Assembly (NCBI GenBank): GCA_020059605.1
Contig: JAGVBT010000154.1
Coordinates: forward strand, 1-37,540
From: Deltaproteobacteria bacterium
GTDB lineage: Bacteria; Desulfobacterota; BSN033; UBA1163
Direction of reading: 5' to 3'
DNA: 37,540 nucleotides
Under the pieces are notes generated by a model. It worked only from the letters and a program-made list of their open reading frames with translations. It was not told where the DNA came from and did no database searches. Below, piece by piece: positions 30,288 through 37,540 of this stretch (its first letter is position 1; each line of letters opens with the position of its first letter). Position numbers and translations under genes: made by a program.

Positions 30288-31943
30288 TCATACCCGGATG
30301 GTTCGTTCGCCTTTGGCAATGCGGCGACGCTCCTCCTCTCTGATTTCACGTCTCAGCAGCTTACCCACCTTCGACTTGGGCAGCATATCTCTGAATTCGA
30401 TATACCCCGGGACCTTATAGGAAGCCAGCCGGTCCCGGCACCATTTCATCAACTCCGTTCCCCCCACGCCCCGGGCATCCTGCTTGAGGACGACGATGGC
30501 TTTGATACGTTCTCCCACCTTTGCATCCGGAACGCCGATCACACAGGCTCCTACAACTGCTGGATGGTCCTGTAAAACCGCCTCAATTTCAGAGCATGAG
30601 ACACGGTACCCCTTGCACTTGATCACATCGGCACTCCGGTCAACGTAGTAGAGTTGTCCGTCCATATCCCTGCGAATAAAATCCTTCATCCGGTACCAGA
30701 TCTTGCCATCGATTTCCACATACGAAGCGGCGGTCTCTTCGGGTTTGTTCCAATAACTTTTTGGGATGTATTCGGAGGTGACCAACAGCTCTCCGGGTGT
30801 GTTTAACGGCACTTCCTCCAGAGTGTTCGGATCCACAATCTTGATTTCTCTTGATGGGAGGGAAACCCCGACACTCCCGGCAACCGGTTCTTTGTCCAGC
30901 GGCGTCATGGCAACGAAACCAACCTCCGTCGCTCCAAAGACCTGGTAAATCGGGATATTGAATTTCTTTTTCCAACGGTTGTAAACCTCGAGAGGGAGGA
31001 CATCCCCTCCGCTCCAGCAGTACCTCAGGGAGGATAAGTCATAGAAATTCAATCGATCATTTTCAAGAATCATGCGGTATAGGGTGGGAGCTCCCAGAAA
31101 CAGGGTTCCCCGGTAACGTTGGATGGCCTCAAGAATCGAGTCAACCTGAGGGATAGGCATCAATACTGCCGTGTTACCTCTGCCCAGAACCATTCCGAGA
31201 ATGACTCCCTGTGCCATCTGGTGAAAAAGGGGATTCACCATGATGAAAACTTCCTTTCCTTCCCGAACGTACCCTTCACCGACGCCACGAATTTCTTCTA
31301 CAAAGGAGACCATTCCGGTGTGGGTCGAAGGACACCCTTTTGGAAAACCCGTCGTCCCACCCGTGTAAAGGATATAACAGAGGTGTTCTCTCGGATTAAT
31401 GCTTACCTTGGGTGGCTGAGGAGGATACCGGTAAATCAAATCTTTAAACGAGTAAACATTATTCTCTTTTTGAACCACTCCATTGGGAACCTTGTCGAAT
31501 AAAGCACCCACCAATCGTTTATGCCACGGGAGTAAATCGACATAGTTGGTGAAGATGGCTCTCTTCAAGCCGGTCTCACGGAAGACCTCCCTGATGTATC
31601 TGAAATTTGTATCCTGGCACAAGACTGTTTCCGCTCCGGAATCCTGGATCAGGTATTTTATTTCATGAGGCGTGTAGATCGGGGAAACGGGCACCGGGAT
31701 CGCGCCTATCTGCTGAGCCCCAAAATATCCGATCAGAAATTGGGGACAGTTGGGGATATAGAGCATGACTTTATCATGATCTCTGACACCGAGATCATAT
31801 AGGGCAGTGGCAAACCGGTCGATCAATTCCTTCATTTTCCGGTAAGAGAACTTTTCACCGATATAGATGATGGCTGCCCGGTCAGGATATTTCTCGCAGG
31901 CCCTTTCAAAGGAATGGATGAGAAGTTCATCGTAGATCCCCAT
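30288..31943 (-). CDS. Acyl-CoA synthetase (AMP-binding)
   Basis: This 551-residue ligase of the ANL superfamily activates a carboxylic acid through an acyl-AMP to its CoA thioester. Core motifs are the P-loop YTGGTTGFPKG (commonly YTSGTTGxPKG), YQVFGATEVGF, GELLVTSEYIPKSYWNKPEET, WYRMKDFIRRDMDGQLYYVDRSADVIKCKGYRVSCSEIE and the C-terminal catalytic lysine in KVGKLLRREIREEE. Medium- to long-chain or aromatic acids are typical for this length. The specificity is not readable. The start at 31943 has AGGAGG 6 nt upstream. It converges on the liv-type operon, with 33 nt between them. Confidence 0.92.
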   Translation of the reverse strand: MGIYDELLIHSFERACEKYPDRAAIIYIGEKFSYRKMKELIDRFATALYDLGVRDHDKVMLYIPNCPQFLIGYFGAQQIGAIPVPVSPIYTPHEIKYLIQDSGAETVLCQDTNFRYIREVFRETGLKRAIFTNYVDLLPWHKRLVGALFDKVPNGVVQKENNVYSFKDLIYRYPPQPPKVSINPREHLCYILYTGGTTGFPKGCPSTHTGMVSFVEEIRGVGEGYVREGKEVFIMVNPLFHQMAQGVILGMVLGRGNTAVLMPIPQVDSILEAIQRYRGTLFLGAPTLYRMILENDRLNFYDLSSLRYCWSGGDVLPLEVYNRWKKKFNIPIYQVFGATEVGFVAMTPLDKEPVAGSVGVSLPSREIKIVDPNTLEEVPLNTPGELLVTSEYIPKSYWNKPEETAASYVEIDGKIWYRMKDFIRRDMDGQLYYVDRSADVIKCKGYRVSCSEIEAVLQDHPAVVGACVIGVPDAKVGERIKAIVVLKQDARGVGGTELMKWCRDRLASYKVPGYIEFRDMLPKSKVGKLLRREIREEERRRIAKGERTIRV

Positions 31944-32059
31944 CGACGCCCTCCTGGGGTTCATTTTTTATTAAAACGCGGTATATTTCTATCACACACC
32001 ATCTCCTCCGTCAACAAAAAGAATTCAAATGACCCGAAACACACCCTGAAACAAGAGGG

Positions 32060-32087
32060 TTGACTCCTGGGTATTTTCTTATACAAT
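32060..32087 (+). promoter_or_regulatory. Promoter of the HD-GYP gene
   Basis: TTGACT (32060-32065), 16 bp, TACAAT (32082-32087), 24 bp before the start codon, followed by a GGGAGGA ribosome site. Confidence 0.6.
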
Positions 32088-32111
32088 AGGTGGGCATAGG
32101 GAGGAATTGCC

Positions 32112-33161
32112 ATGAAGCCTATGGAGGGAGCCCTCACCTTACGGGAAGACCAGATACTGATCGTGGATGATGAAGAGGTCATCCGCACCGTCTTAGCCAA
32201 GAGGCTTGAAAAAGAAGGGTATTCCTGCACTACGGCCCAAAATGGGAAGGTTGCCCTGGCTCATTTTTATAAGAATACCTTCTCCCTCATCATCTCGGAC
32301 ATCAAAATGCCCGAGATGGACGGGGTCGAACTTTTACAGAAGGTGAAGGCCGTCGACCCCAAGATGAAAATGATCATGGTCACCGCCTACCCGGAGATCG
32401 ATCTGGCAGTCAACGCGATGAGATTAGGGGCGTATGATTTCATCATCAAACCGGCCGACCTGGACCTGATCGTTATAAGCGTGAAGAAGGCCCTCGAAAG
32501 CAAGCGGCTTGAGGAGGAGATCGAGGCCTACCACAATCGCATGGAAGAGCTGGTGGAAGAACGGACTGCCAGGCTTCAGCAGGCTTATAGAATCCTGAAG
32601 AAGAGTCATATTGATTCCGTCAAGGTTCTGGCCGAAGCGATCGATGCAAAAGATCCTTACACCCGGGGGCATTCCGACCGGGTGAAACGGATGAGCCTGG
32701 CCATTGCCCGGGAGATGGGCTTCTCGGAAGAGAAGCTGGAGAACCTGGAATACGGAGCCCTTCTTCATGATATCGGTAAGATCGGCATCAAGGATGAGGT
32801 CCTCCGGAAGCAAACCCCCCTGAGTGCCGAGGAGTATCAATATATTCGGGAACACCCGTTGATTGGAGTCAAGATCCTGGAGGGAGTGGAGTTTTTTAAG
32901 GACAAGATCCCAATGATCCGACACCACCATGAACATTATGATGGGAGCGGTTATCCCGATGGGCTGGCAGGCGAGGCCATTCCTTCCGAAGCCCGGATAA
33001 TCAGCCTGCCGGATGCCTTTGATGCCATGACGAGCGCTCGGCCCCATCGAGGGATCATGCCCCTTCAGGACGTCCTCGCCGAACTGGAGAGGCACAAAGG
33101 CAAGCAGTTTGACCCGCAGATCCTGGAGATCTTCCAACAGAAGAAGATTTATAAATTGTAA
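32112..33161 (+). CDS. Response regulator with HD-GYP domain
   Basis: This 349-residue regulator has an N-terminal receiver (LIVDDEEVIRTVLAKRL, phosphoacceptor Asp in LIISDIKMPEMDG, MVTAYPE, FIIKPAD), a short coiled coil (about 140-165) and a C-terminal HD-GYP domain (YTRGHSDRVKRMSL, LLHDIGKIGI, HHHEHYDGSGYPDGLAGEAIP, FDAMTSARPHR). All metal-ligand His/Asp residues I expect are visible. HD-GYP domains usually hydrolyse cyclic di-GMP, so phosphorylation would control c-di-GMP level. No sensor kinase is nearby. It is probably monocistronic. Confidence 0.93.
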   Translation: MKPMEGALTLREDQILIVDDEEVIRTVLAKRLEKEGYSCTTAQNGKVALAHFYKNTFSLIISDIKMPEMDGVELLQKVKAVDPKMKMIMVTAYPEIDLAVNAMRLGAYDFIIKPADLDLIVISVKKALESKRLEEEIEAYHNRMEELVEERTARLQQAYRILKKSHIDSVKVLAEAIDAKDPYTRGHSDRVKRMSLAIAREMGFSEEKLENLEYGALLHDIGKIGIKDEVLRKQTPLSAEEYQYIREHPLIGVKILEGVEFFKDKIPMIRHHHEHYDGSGYPDGLAGEAIPSEARIISLPDAFDAMTSARPHRGIMPLQDVLAELERHKGKQFDPQILEIFQQKKIYKL

Positions 33162-33338
33162 CCTCCTACAAACCTGAGGTTATAACCAAAATCCAATGAC
33201 CAATCACCCAATAATAACCTAATGATCAATGGCCGATATTCCAAGATAGACAAGATAGAAGAGAGCATGGCTTTTCTGTTATTTGACCATTGGTTATTGA
33301 AGTTTATTCGGCGATGGGTCATTGGTTAATTAAAGATT
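33162..33338. repeat. Intergenic tract of TGACCAAT words
   Basis: The spacer is rich in variants of caatgaccaat and their complements (tgaccaatcaccca at the left, tgggtcattggttaatt at the right), which pair across the tract. The same word family is before the LivM-type gene (27695-27725). No gene is seen. Confidence 0.55.
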
Positions 33339-34322
33339 ATGCCGGCCAATCTCACCCCCCAGTATTTAGAGGCAGAGGCTAAGTTCAAGGGGGCAAAATC
33401 CGTTCCCGAGAAGATTAAAGCCCTTGAGGTGATGATGGCGATCATCCCGAAGCATAAGGGGACGGAGAAGCTTCGGGCGCAACTAAAATCCCGAATGGCG
33501 AAGTTGAAAGAGGAGCTTCAAAAAAGGCCTGCGGTAAGCCGGGCAGAGCAGACCTATAATATCAAAAGAGAGGGGGCGGCCCAGGTGGTGCTTCTGGGCG
33601 TTCCTAATTCGGGAAAGTCGAACCTCTTCACACGTCTCACCCATGCTCCTTCCGAGGTTGCGGATTATCCTTTCACCACCCAGAAACCCATCCCGGGGAT
33701 GATGAGATTTGAGAATATTCAGATTCAACTGGTGGATACGCCGCCTCTTCAGATGGACCGGATCGAGCCGGGATTTCCCAACCTCCTCAGAAATGCCAAC
33801 GGAGTGCTTATCGTACTGGACCTGGCAGAGGACCCTGTCTTCCAGATGGAAGTGATTCTTGAAGAGTTGAACCGGATGAAGATCACGGTAGGAAATGAAG
33901 AGCCCGATCACCTCGAAGAAGGATGGGTTTTTAAGAAGGCGTTTCTCCTCGGAAACAAGGCTGATCTCAGGAATACGACGGAAGGACTCCGGGCGCTCGA
34001 GGGCCGTTTCAAGAATGAATGGATGGTCCTGCCGGTCTCTGCAAAGGAGGAGATGAATTTCGAGGAGGTGAAGAAGGAAGTCTACCGCCGTCTGGACATC
34101 CTCCGGGTCTACACCAAGATCCCCGGGAAAGAACCTGACCTGAGCGAGCCAGTGATTCTGAAAAGGGGAAGCACGATTGAAGAAGTGGCCCTTTCGGTTC
34201 ATAAGGATTTTGCTGCAAAGCTGAGGTATGCCCGGATCTGGGGGTCGGGGAAATTTGACGGCCAGATGGTCAAGCGCGACTACCGGGTGAGCGAAGGCGA
34301 TGTGATTGAGTTGCATCTTTAA
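33339..34322 (+). CDS. DRG/Obg-like GTPase with TGS domain
   Basis: This 327-residue GTPase resembles the DRG branch of the Obg family more than bacterial ObgE. It lacks the glycine-rich N-terminal domain and instead has a helical N-terminus (residues 1-70). The GTPase core shows G1 GVPNSGKSN (87-95), DYPFTT, G3 LVDTPP, G4 LLGNKADLR and G5 VLPVSAKEE. A C-terminal TGS domain follows (VILKRGSTIEEVALSVHKDF ... VSEGDVIEL). Such proteins bind ribosomes or RNA. The bacterial role is not known. The start has no ribosome site and lies at the end of a repeat tract. Confidence 0.85.
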   Translation: MPANLTPQYLEAEAKFKGAKSVPEKIKALEVMMAIIPKHKGTEKLRAQLKSRMAKLKEELQKRPAVSRAEQTYNIKREGAAQVVLLGVPNSGKSNLFTRLTHAPSEVADYPFTTQKPIPGMMRFENIQIQLVDTPPLQMDRIEPGFPNLLRNANGVLIVLDLAEDPVFQMEVILEELNRMKITVGNEEPDHLEEGWVFKKAFLLGNKADLRNTTEGLRALEGRFKNEWMVLPVSAKEEMNFEEVKKEVYRRLDILRVYTKIPGKEPDLSEPVILKRGSTIEEVALSVHKDFAAKLRYARIWGSGKFDGQMVKRDYRVSEGDVIELHL

Positions 34323-34528
34323 TCCCCCCAAGGGGGATAAGTTCGGAGTCATGAGTTCGGAGTTCGGAGATAAGGAAAAAATAAAAAAGTTTGGAGTTCG
34401 GAGTCATGAGTTCGGAGTTTTTTAAAAAATTATCAGGTCTTTTTTATTTTACACAATTACTCCGAACCCCACGCTTGCCAAAGAACTTGTTCGGCGGGCA
34501 GGCGAACTCTGAAATCCGAACTTATCAT
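34323..34528. repeat. Intergenic tract of TTCGGAGT words
   Basis: GTTCGGAGTCATGAGTTCGG is repeated at 34341 and 34398, and complementary words (actccgaacccc, gaaatccgaac) follow to the right, so the region can form a long imperfect hairpin. It includes a decayed CCTGCC-type element at 34478-34503. In-frame ATGs here belong to the repeat, not to the next gene. Confidence 0.6.
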
Positions 34529-35377
34529 TTGACGAGAAGAAATTTTTTCCGGTGGATTCTGGGGTTTTCATCCCTCCCTGTGTTGCCTTTCTTTGTTCGG
34601 GAGGCAGGATCCCATTCTCTTTCTGTATCGAGAGATAATAAAAAAACGGTTGCCGAATTCTTTAAGGGTGAGACACTCTCATACGAAATCGGGTTCTGGC
34701 TGTTTAAAAAGGCGGCCCTGGGGAAGTTGACCTTTCAAGAAACTGAAAAGAAAGGCCGTTACATGGCCATCCTCCATACAGAGACACTGGGCGTTCTTGG
34801 GTTCGTCGTTCGCTACCGGGTGGACACCTACCGCTCTTTGATGGAAGAGGTCGATGGCGGAAAGCGTCTCAGGTCGCTCTCATTCGAAGAGGATGTAAAA
34901 GTGGGTGAAAGGCTGAGAAGGAGGAGCCATCTTTTCGATTATGAGAAAAGGAAATGGATTCAGATGAGGCGGAGAAAAGACGGGACCCTTGTGAAAACGG
35001 AGGAGGAAATTCCTCCCGGAAAGACCTACGACGACTTCCTATCCGCCGTTTACAATTTCCGTTATGGCGTTTATGGAGATGTTGAGAGAGGCAAAAAATA
35101 CTCCATTGCCACCTTTCCTAGAAAGGGATCGGATCATTATGAAGTGATCGTGGCAACAAGAGAGGAAGAGGAAAGGAGAAAAAAATCGGAGAAACTGAAA
35201 GACGGAAAAGATTACCTTGTCAAACTGTTTTTCGACCCCGAAATCACTCATTCGAAAGAGGGGCTGATCGAGGGATGGCTGTCCAAAGAGCTCTATCCCG
35301 TGGAAGGAACCATCCGGGATGTCTTGCTCTTTGGAGATGTGACCGGAAGACTCACCCAAAAAGTTAAAAGTGTCTAA
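34529..35377 (+). CDS. DUF3108 family exported protein
   Basis: The protein of about 282 residues resembles the DUF3108 family (YEIGFWLFKKAALGKLTFQE, AILHTETLGVLGFVVRYRVD, DDFLSAVYNFR, VKLFFDPEITHSKEGLIEGWLSKELYPVEGTI), beta-rich outer-envelope-associated proteins of unknown function. I choose a TTG start at 34529 because it directly precedes TRRNFFRWILGFSSLPVLPFF, a twin-arginine-like signal. Longer starts at 34391 or 34406 would translate 46 or 41 residues of intergenic repeat. The start is not certain, since the ribosome site is weak. DUF4911 and tldD follow on the same strand. Confidence 0.75.
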   Translation: MTRRNFFRWILGFSSLPVLPFFVREAGSHSLSVSRDNKKTVAEFFKGETLSYEIGFWLFKKAALGKLTFQETEKKGRYMAILHTETLGVLGFVVRYRVDTYRSLMEEVDGGKRLRSLSFEEDVKVGERLRRRSHLFDYEKRKWIQMRRRKDGTLVKTEEEIPPGKTYDDFLSAVYNFRYGVYGDVERGKKYSIATFPRKGSDHYEVIVATREEEERRKKSEKLKDGKDYLVKLFFDPEITHSKEGLIEGWLSKELYPVEGTIRDVLLFGDVTGRLTQKVKSV

Positions 35378-35448
35378 GGTGAGGAGTGAAGTAAAGCTTT
35401 AAACCTTTAACCACTTTAGATCACTTTAGTCATTTTTATTATTGAAAC

Positions 35449-35661
35449 ATGGACACTCAATCACGCTATTTCAGAATTTGCCGGGGGGACATCGCCTACT
35501 TCAAATTTATCATTGAGTCTTACGAGGGGATGGCGGTTGTGAGAACAAAAGACCCCCGTGAAGCGATCGTGGAGCTAATGATTGCGCCGGGGTGGGAAAA
35601 AGATGCGGAAGCAGTGCTGGGGGAGCTGCAGAAAGAAATTGAAATCGTAAAAATATCATAA
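35449..35661 (+). CDS. DUF4911 family small protein
   Basis: This 70-residue cytoplasmic protein matches the DUF4911 pattern: RICRGDIAYFKFIIESYEGMAVVRTKDPREAIVELMIAPGWEKDAEAVLGELQKEI. The family is small, common in deltaproteobacteria and of unknown function. There is no ribosome site. TATTAT lies 6 nt before the ATG, so a leaderless start is possible, though the -35 is weak. Confidence 0.8.
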   Translation: MDTQSRYFRICRGDIAYFKFIIESYEGMAVVRTKDPREAIVELMIAPGWEKDAEAVLGELQKEIEIVKIS

Positions 35662-35844
35662 ATCCGAAACACGAAATACGAAATTTGGAACAAGCACGAG
35701 TACCCAAAATACGAAATTAAAACGGTTTTTCTTAAGATATTCGAAAATTTGGATTTTGGGATTGTTTCGTGTTTCGATATTCGCCTGCCTGCCGCAGGCA
35801 GGGATTTCGAATTTATAGCGGTCACCCCATATGAGGAGAATCGG
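35662..35844. repeat. Intergenic tract of TTCGAA words with CCTGCCTG palindrome
   Basis: Words such as cgaaacacgaaatacgaaatttgg occur at the left and complementary ones (ttggattttgggattgtttcgtgtttcg) at the right. A perfect CCTGCCTG-CCG-CAGGCAGG hairpin sits at 35784-35802. Confidence 0.65.
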
Positions 35845-37260
35845 ATGATCGAACATCTATCGGTTGAGAAGATTCTGAGGGAGGCTCTCCGGGAGGGCGG
35901 GGAGTTTGCGGATATCTTCTTTGAACAGACTTATTCGGTCGTTGTCGTCTGTGAGGAGAACCGCATCGAAAAAATGGTCTCCGGCCAGGATACGGGCGTT
36001 GGCCTTCGCGTCCTTTTTGATGGAAGAACCTTTTACAGTTTTACCAACCGACTGGAAGAAGAGGACCTTCTTGATTTAGCCGGAGTGGTCAGGCGTGCAG
36101 TCAAAGAAGACCGCGGGGAGAAAGTTTTTAACCTCGTTCATAACAGGGCAGCTCGTTCTTCCCCCTGGTTTCATTCCCCGCTTGCCCCGATTGAGAAGCA
36201 CCCCCGGGCTATTCCCATCGGCGAGAAGGTCTCGATGGTGAACCGAGCCAATGAGGCTGCACGGAGACTCGATTCCAGGGTTCGCCAGGTCAAAGTTCTC
36301 TACCGGGATATGAGCCAGTCTCTCTCCATTGCCAATTCGGAGGATTTGTGGATCGAAGGAGAGAGGGTGGGAACGGTCTTTTCCGTCCAGGTCGTTGCTT
36401 CACAAGAGGATATCATCCAGACCGGATACGAACCGATCGGGGGAACGATGGGTTTTGAGCTCTTCGAACTCTTCCCTCCGGAGAAGCTGGCTGAGGTTGC
36501 GGCCAAGAGATCCCTTCTCATGCTCTCGGCAAGGAAGGCTCCCATGGGGCGGATGGCCGTCGTCCTGTCGAGCGATGCAGGAGGCACGATGATCCATGAA
36601 GCCATCGGACATGGACTGGAAGCGGACCTGGGACAACAGGGCCTCTCGGTCTTTTCGGGAAAAATCGGAGAGCAAGTTGCCTCTCCCCTGATTACGGTTG
36701 TTGACGATCCCACCCTTCCCCACAAGAGGGGCACCTATGCGTTTGATGATGAGGGGGTTGTCTCGCAAAGGACCGTTTTAGTGGACGAAGGGGTTTTGAA
36801 AAGGTATCTTTATGACCGCCTCACCGCCTTCAAAGACCATGTCCCTCCAACCGGAAACGGAAGAAGAGAATCCTACCAGTTGAAGCCCATTCCGAGGATG
36901 AGTAACACGCTCATCCTGCCGGGGGAGACAAGCCCCGAGGAGATCATCCGTTCCGTCGAGAAAGGACTGTTCGTAAAGAAGATAGGGGGCGGACAGGTCA
37001 ATACCGTTAATGGCGATTTTGTTTTTGAAGTCAGCGAGGGATACCTGATCGAAAAAGGGAGCATCGGAGAGGCTGTCCGTGGAGCCATACTGATCGGCAA
37101 TGGGCCCCAGGTGTTAAAGGAGATTGACATGGTGGGCGATGATTTAGGCTTCGGAATCGGAACCTGTGGAAAGGACGGCCAGGGCGTTCCGGTTGCGGAC
37201 GCCCAGCCTACCCTGAGAATCCCGGAGATCGTCGTGGGAGGCCGGGAAGGTCCTCCCTGA
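35845..37260 (+). CDS. tldD: TldD-family metalloprotease
   Basis: This 471-residue zinc protease of the TldD/PmbA family acts with TldE (PmbA) to process peptides such as modified microcins and antitoxins. The HExxxH motif is HEAIGH at 251-256, within GGTMIHEAIGHGLEADL. The C-terminal part has GIGTCGKDGQGVPVADAQPTLRIPEIVVGG, which contributes further metal binding. GxRVLFDGRTFYSF in the N-terminal domain is typical. The start at 35845 has GAGGAG 6 nt upstream. An earlier in-frame start would read the repeat tract. The partner tldE is not in this window. It could lie beyond the right end, but only 280 bases of noncoding sequence remain here. Confidence 0.93.
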   Translation: MIEHLSVEKILREALREGGEFADIFFEQTYSVVVVCEENRIEKMVSGQDTGVGLRVLFDGRTFYSFTNRLEEEDLLDLAGVVRRAVKEDRGEKVFNLVHNRAARSSPWFHSPLAPIEKHPRAIPIGEKVSMVNRANEAARRLDSRVRQVKVLYRDMSQSLSIANSEDLWIEGERVGTVFSVQVVASQEDIIQTGYEPIGGTMGFELFELFPPEKLAEVAAKRSLLMLSARKAPMGRMAVVLSSDAGGTMIHEAIGHGLEADLGQQGLSVFSGKIGEQVASPLITVVDDPTLPHKRGTYAFDDEGVVSQRTVLVDEGVLKRYLYDRLTAFKDHVPPTGNGRRESYQLKPIPRMSNTLILPGETSPEEIIRSVEKGLFVKKIGGGQVNTVNGDFVFEVSEGYLIEKGSIGEAVRGAILIGNGPQVLKEIDMVGDDLGFGIGTCGKDGQGVPVADAQPTLRIPEIVVGGREGPP

Positions 37261-37468
37261 GTGAACCAGGGGAATAGGGTATTGGGGGTAGGGTGTAGGG
37301 TGAAGAAGTGCATGCCTATCCAGAGAGACAACGTCAAAAATAGTATCAAGTCTTTCCACGAAATTTCAATTGACCAATTCTCATGAAATAGGTGAAATAT
37401 GTATATGCCAATCAGGAATCCGCAGGGTGGTGGTGCAGATATTTATAAAAATGTGCCAGAATACCCCC
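37261..37468. other. Intergenic region downstream of tldD
   Basis: It starts with a G-rich word tract (gggaatagggtattgggggtagggtgtaggg) and continues with AT-rich sequence without a gene. At 37441-37468 it carries the flank ttataaaaatgtgccag shared, inverted, with 21320-21337. Confidence 0.5.
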
Positions 37469-37484
37469 CAGCTCTGCTGGGGGG
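37464..37484. repeat. CAGCTCTGCTG hairpin repeat, right copy
   Basis: CCCCCCAG, loop CTCTG, and the exact complement CTGGGGGG. It spans the left boundary of the right terminal repeat. Confidence 0.75.
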
Positions 37485-37540
37485 ATGAATGGCATTCCCT
37501 CTCCCCTGGGGGGAGAGGGTTAGGTCGCTTCGACTCGCAA
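37469..37540. repeat. 72-bp terminal direct repeat, right copy
   Basis: Identical to bases 1-72. See the left copy for interpretation. Confidence 0.9.

Noticed and set aside
32424..33137. 237-codon frame opposite the HD-GYP gene
   Set aside because: Antisense to conserved HD-GYP motifs. Its composition is rich in shadow-type residues and it has no recognisable domain.
33483..34352. 289-codon frame opposite the TGS GTPase
   Set aside because: Antisense to the G motifs. The protein resembles nothing, and the plus-strand gene explains the conservation.
34391..34528. Longer N-terminus for the DUF3108 protein using upstream ATGs
   Set aside because: The added 41-46 residues would be translated from the GAGTTCGGAGT repeat tract, and a signal-like sequence begins exactly at the TTG at 34529.
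1..37540. The window as a complete 37.5 kb plasmid or phage, suggested by identical ends
   Set aside because: No replication, partition, transfer, capsid or integrase gene is present, and the genes are chromosomal housekeeping. The identical ends include a dispersed repeat that is enough to explain them.

Overview
This 37.5 kb window looks like chromosomal DNA, about 50% GC, from an uncultured deltaproteobacterium in the broad sense (Desulfobacterota/Syntrophobacterales-like). That placement is inference. It rests on an acyl-CoA dehydrogenase/Etf/FixCX electron-transfer cluster, an acyl-CoA synthetase beside a branched-chain-amino-acid-type ABC transporter, an orphan NtrC-type regulator, the small families DUF1844 and DUF4911, an HrcA-type CIRCE element on rpoH, and intergenic repeats of a kind common in such genomes. 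I recognised no tRNA, rRNA, CRISPR array, transposase or phage structural gene.

Layout. 1-3.7 kb (minus): a D-Ala-D-Ala carboxypeptidase homologue with an altered KTG motif, and a transglutaminase-like protein coupled to a double-GNAT acetyltransferase. 4.0-11.9 kb (minus): a class III CoA-transferase, acyl-CoA dehydrogenase, EtfB, EtfA, then FixC and FixX. Together these form a route that activates an acyl acid, oxidises it and passes electrons through ETF to the quinone pool. The series is interrupted between etfA and fixC by a 1.4 kb accessory block: a BrnT/BrnA toxin-antitoxin pair and a DUF1016/YhcG gene that has lost its nuclease domain. 12-17.5 kb: a TIR/deoxyribosyltransferase-like protein, coaBC, and a worn defence-type island holding an OB/Cys-rich conserved protein, a DprA-like SLOG protein, a frameshifted second DUF1016 nuclease and the first 80 codons of a PLD/helicase-type protein.

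17.8-25.2 kb is housekeeping and stress response: FmdB zinc ribbon, RpoH (sigma-70-type promoter plus perfect CIRCE), DUF1844, a DegP/HtrA protease, a MoaD-like sulfur carrier, a large TPR lipoprotein and an orphan sigma-54 activator. 25.4-30.3 kb (plus) is a complete livJHMGF-type transporter, followed by a convergent acyl-CoA synthetase. 32.1-37.3 kb (plus) holds a REC-HD-GYP regulator, a DRG-like TGS GTPase, a DUF3108 protein, DUF4911 and TldD.

The most unusual signals are these. (1) Both DUF1016 genes carry three palindromes in the same variable linker, each palindrome encoding a copy of the short motif that precedes the conserved WGHH/WTHY block, yet the two genes use different palindrome families. 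(2) Both DUF1016 genes are broken, in different ways. (3) A perfect CIRCE lies on the heat-shock sigma gene. (4) The K of the KTG motif is missing in the carboxypeptidase. (5) Several genes have -10 boxes so close to the ATG that leaderless mRNAs are likely. (6) Dispersed hairpin repeats are frequent, including an exact 72-bp direct repeat at the two ends of the window, which means either circular-assembly overlap or two copies of a dispersed repeat.
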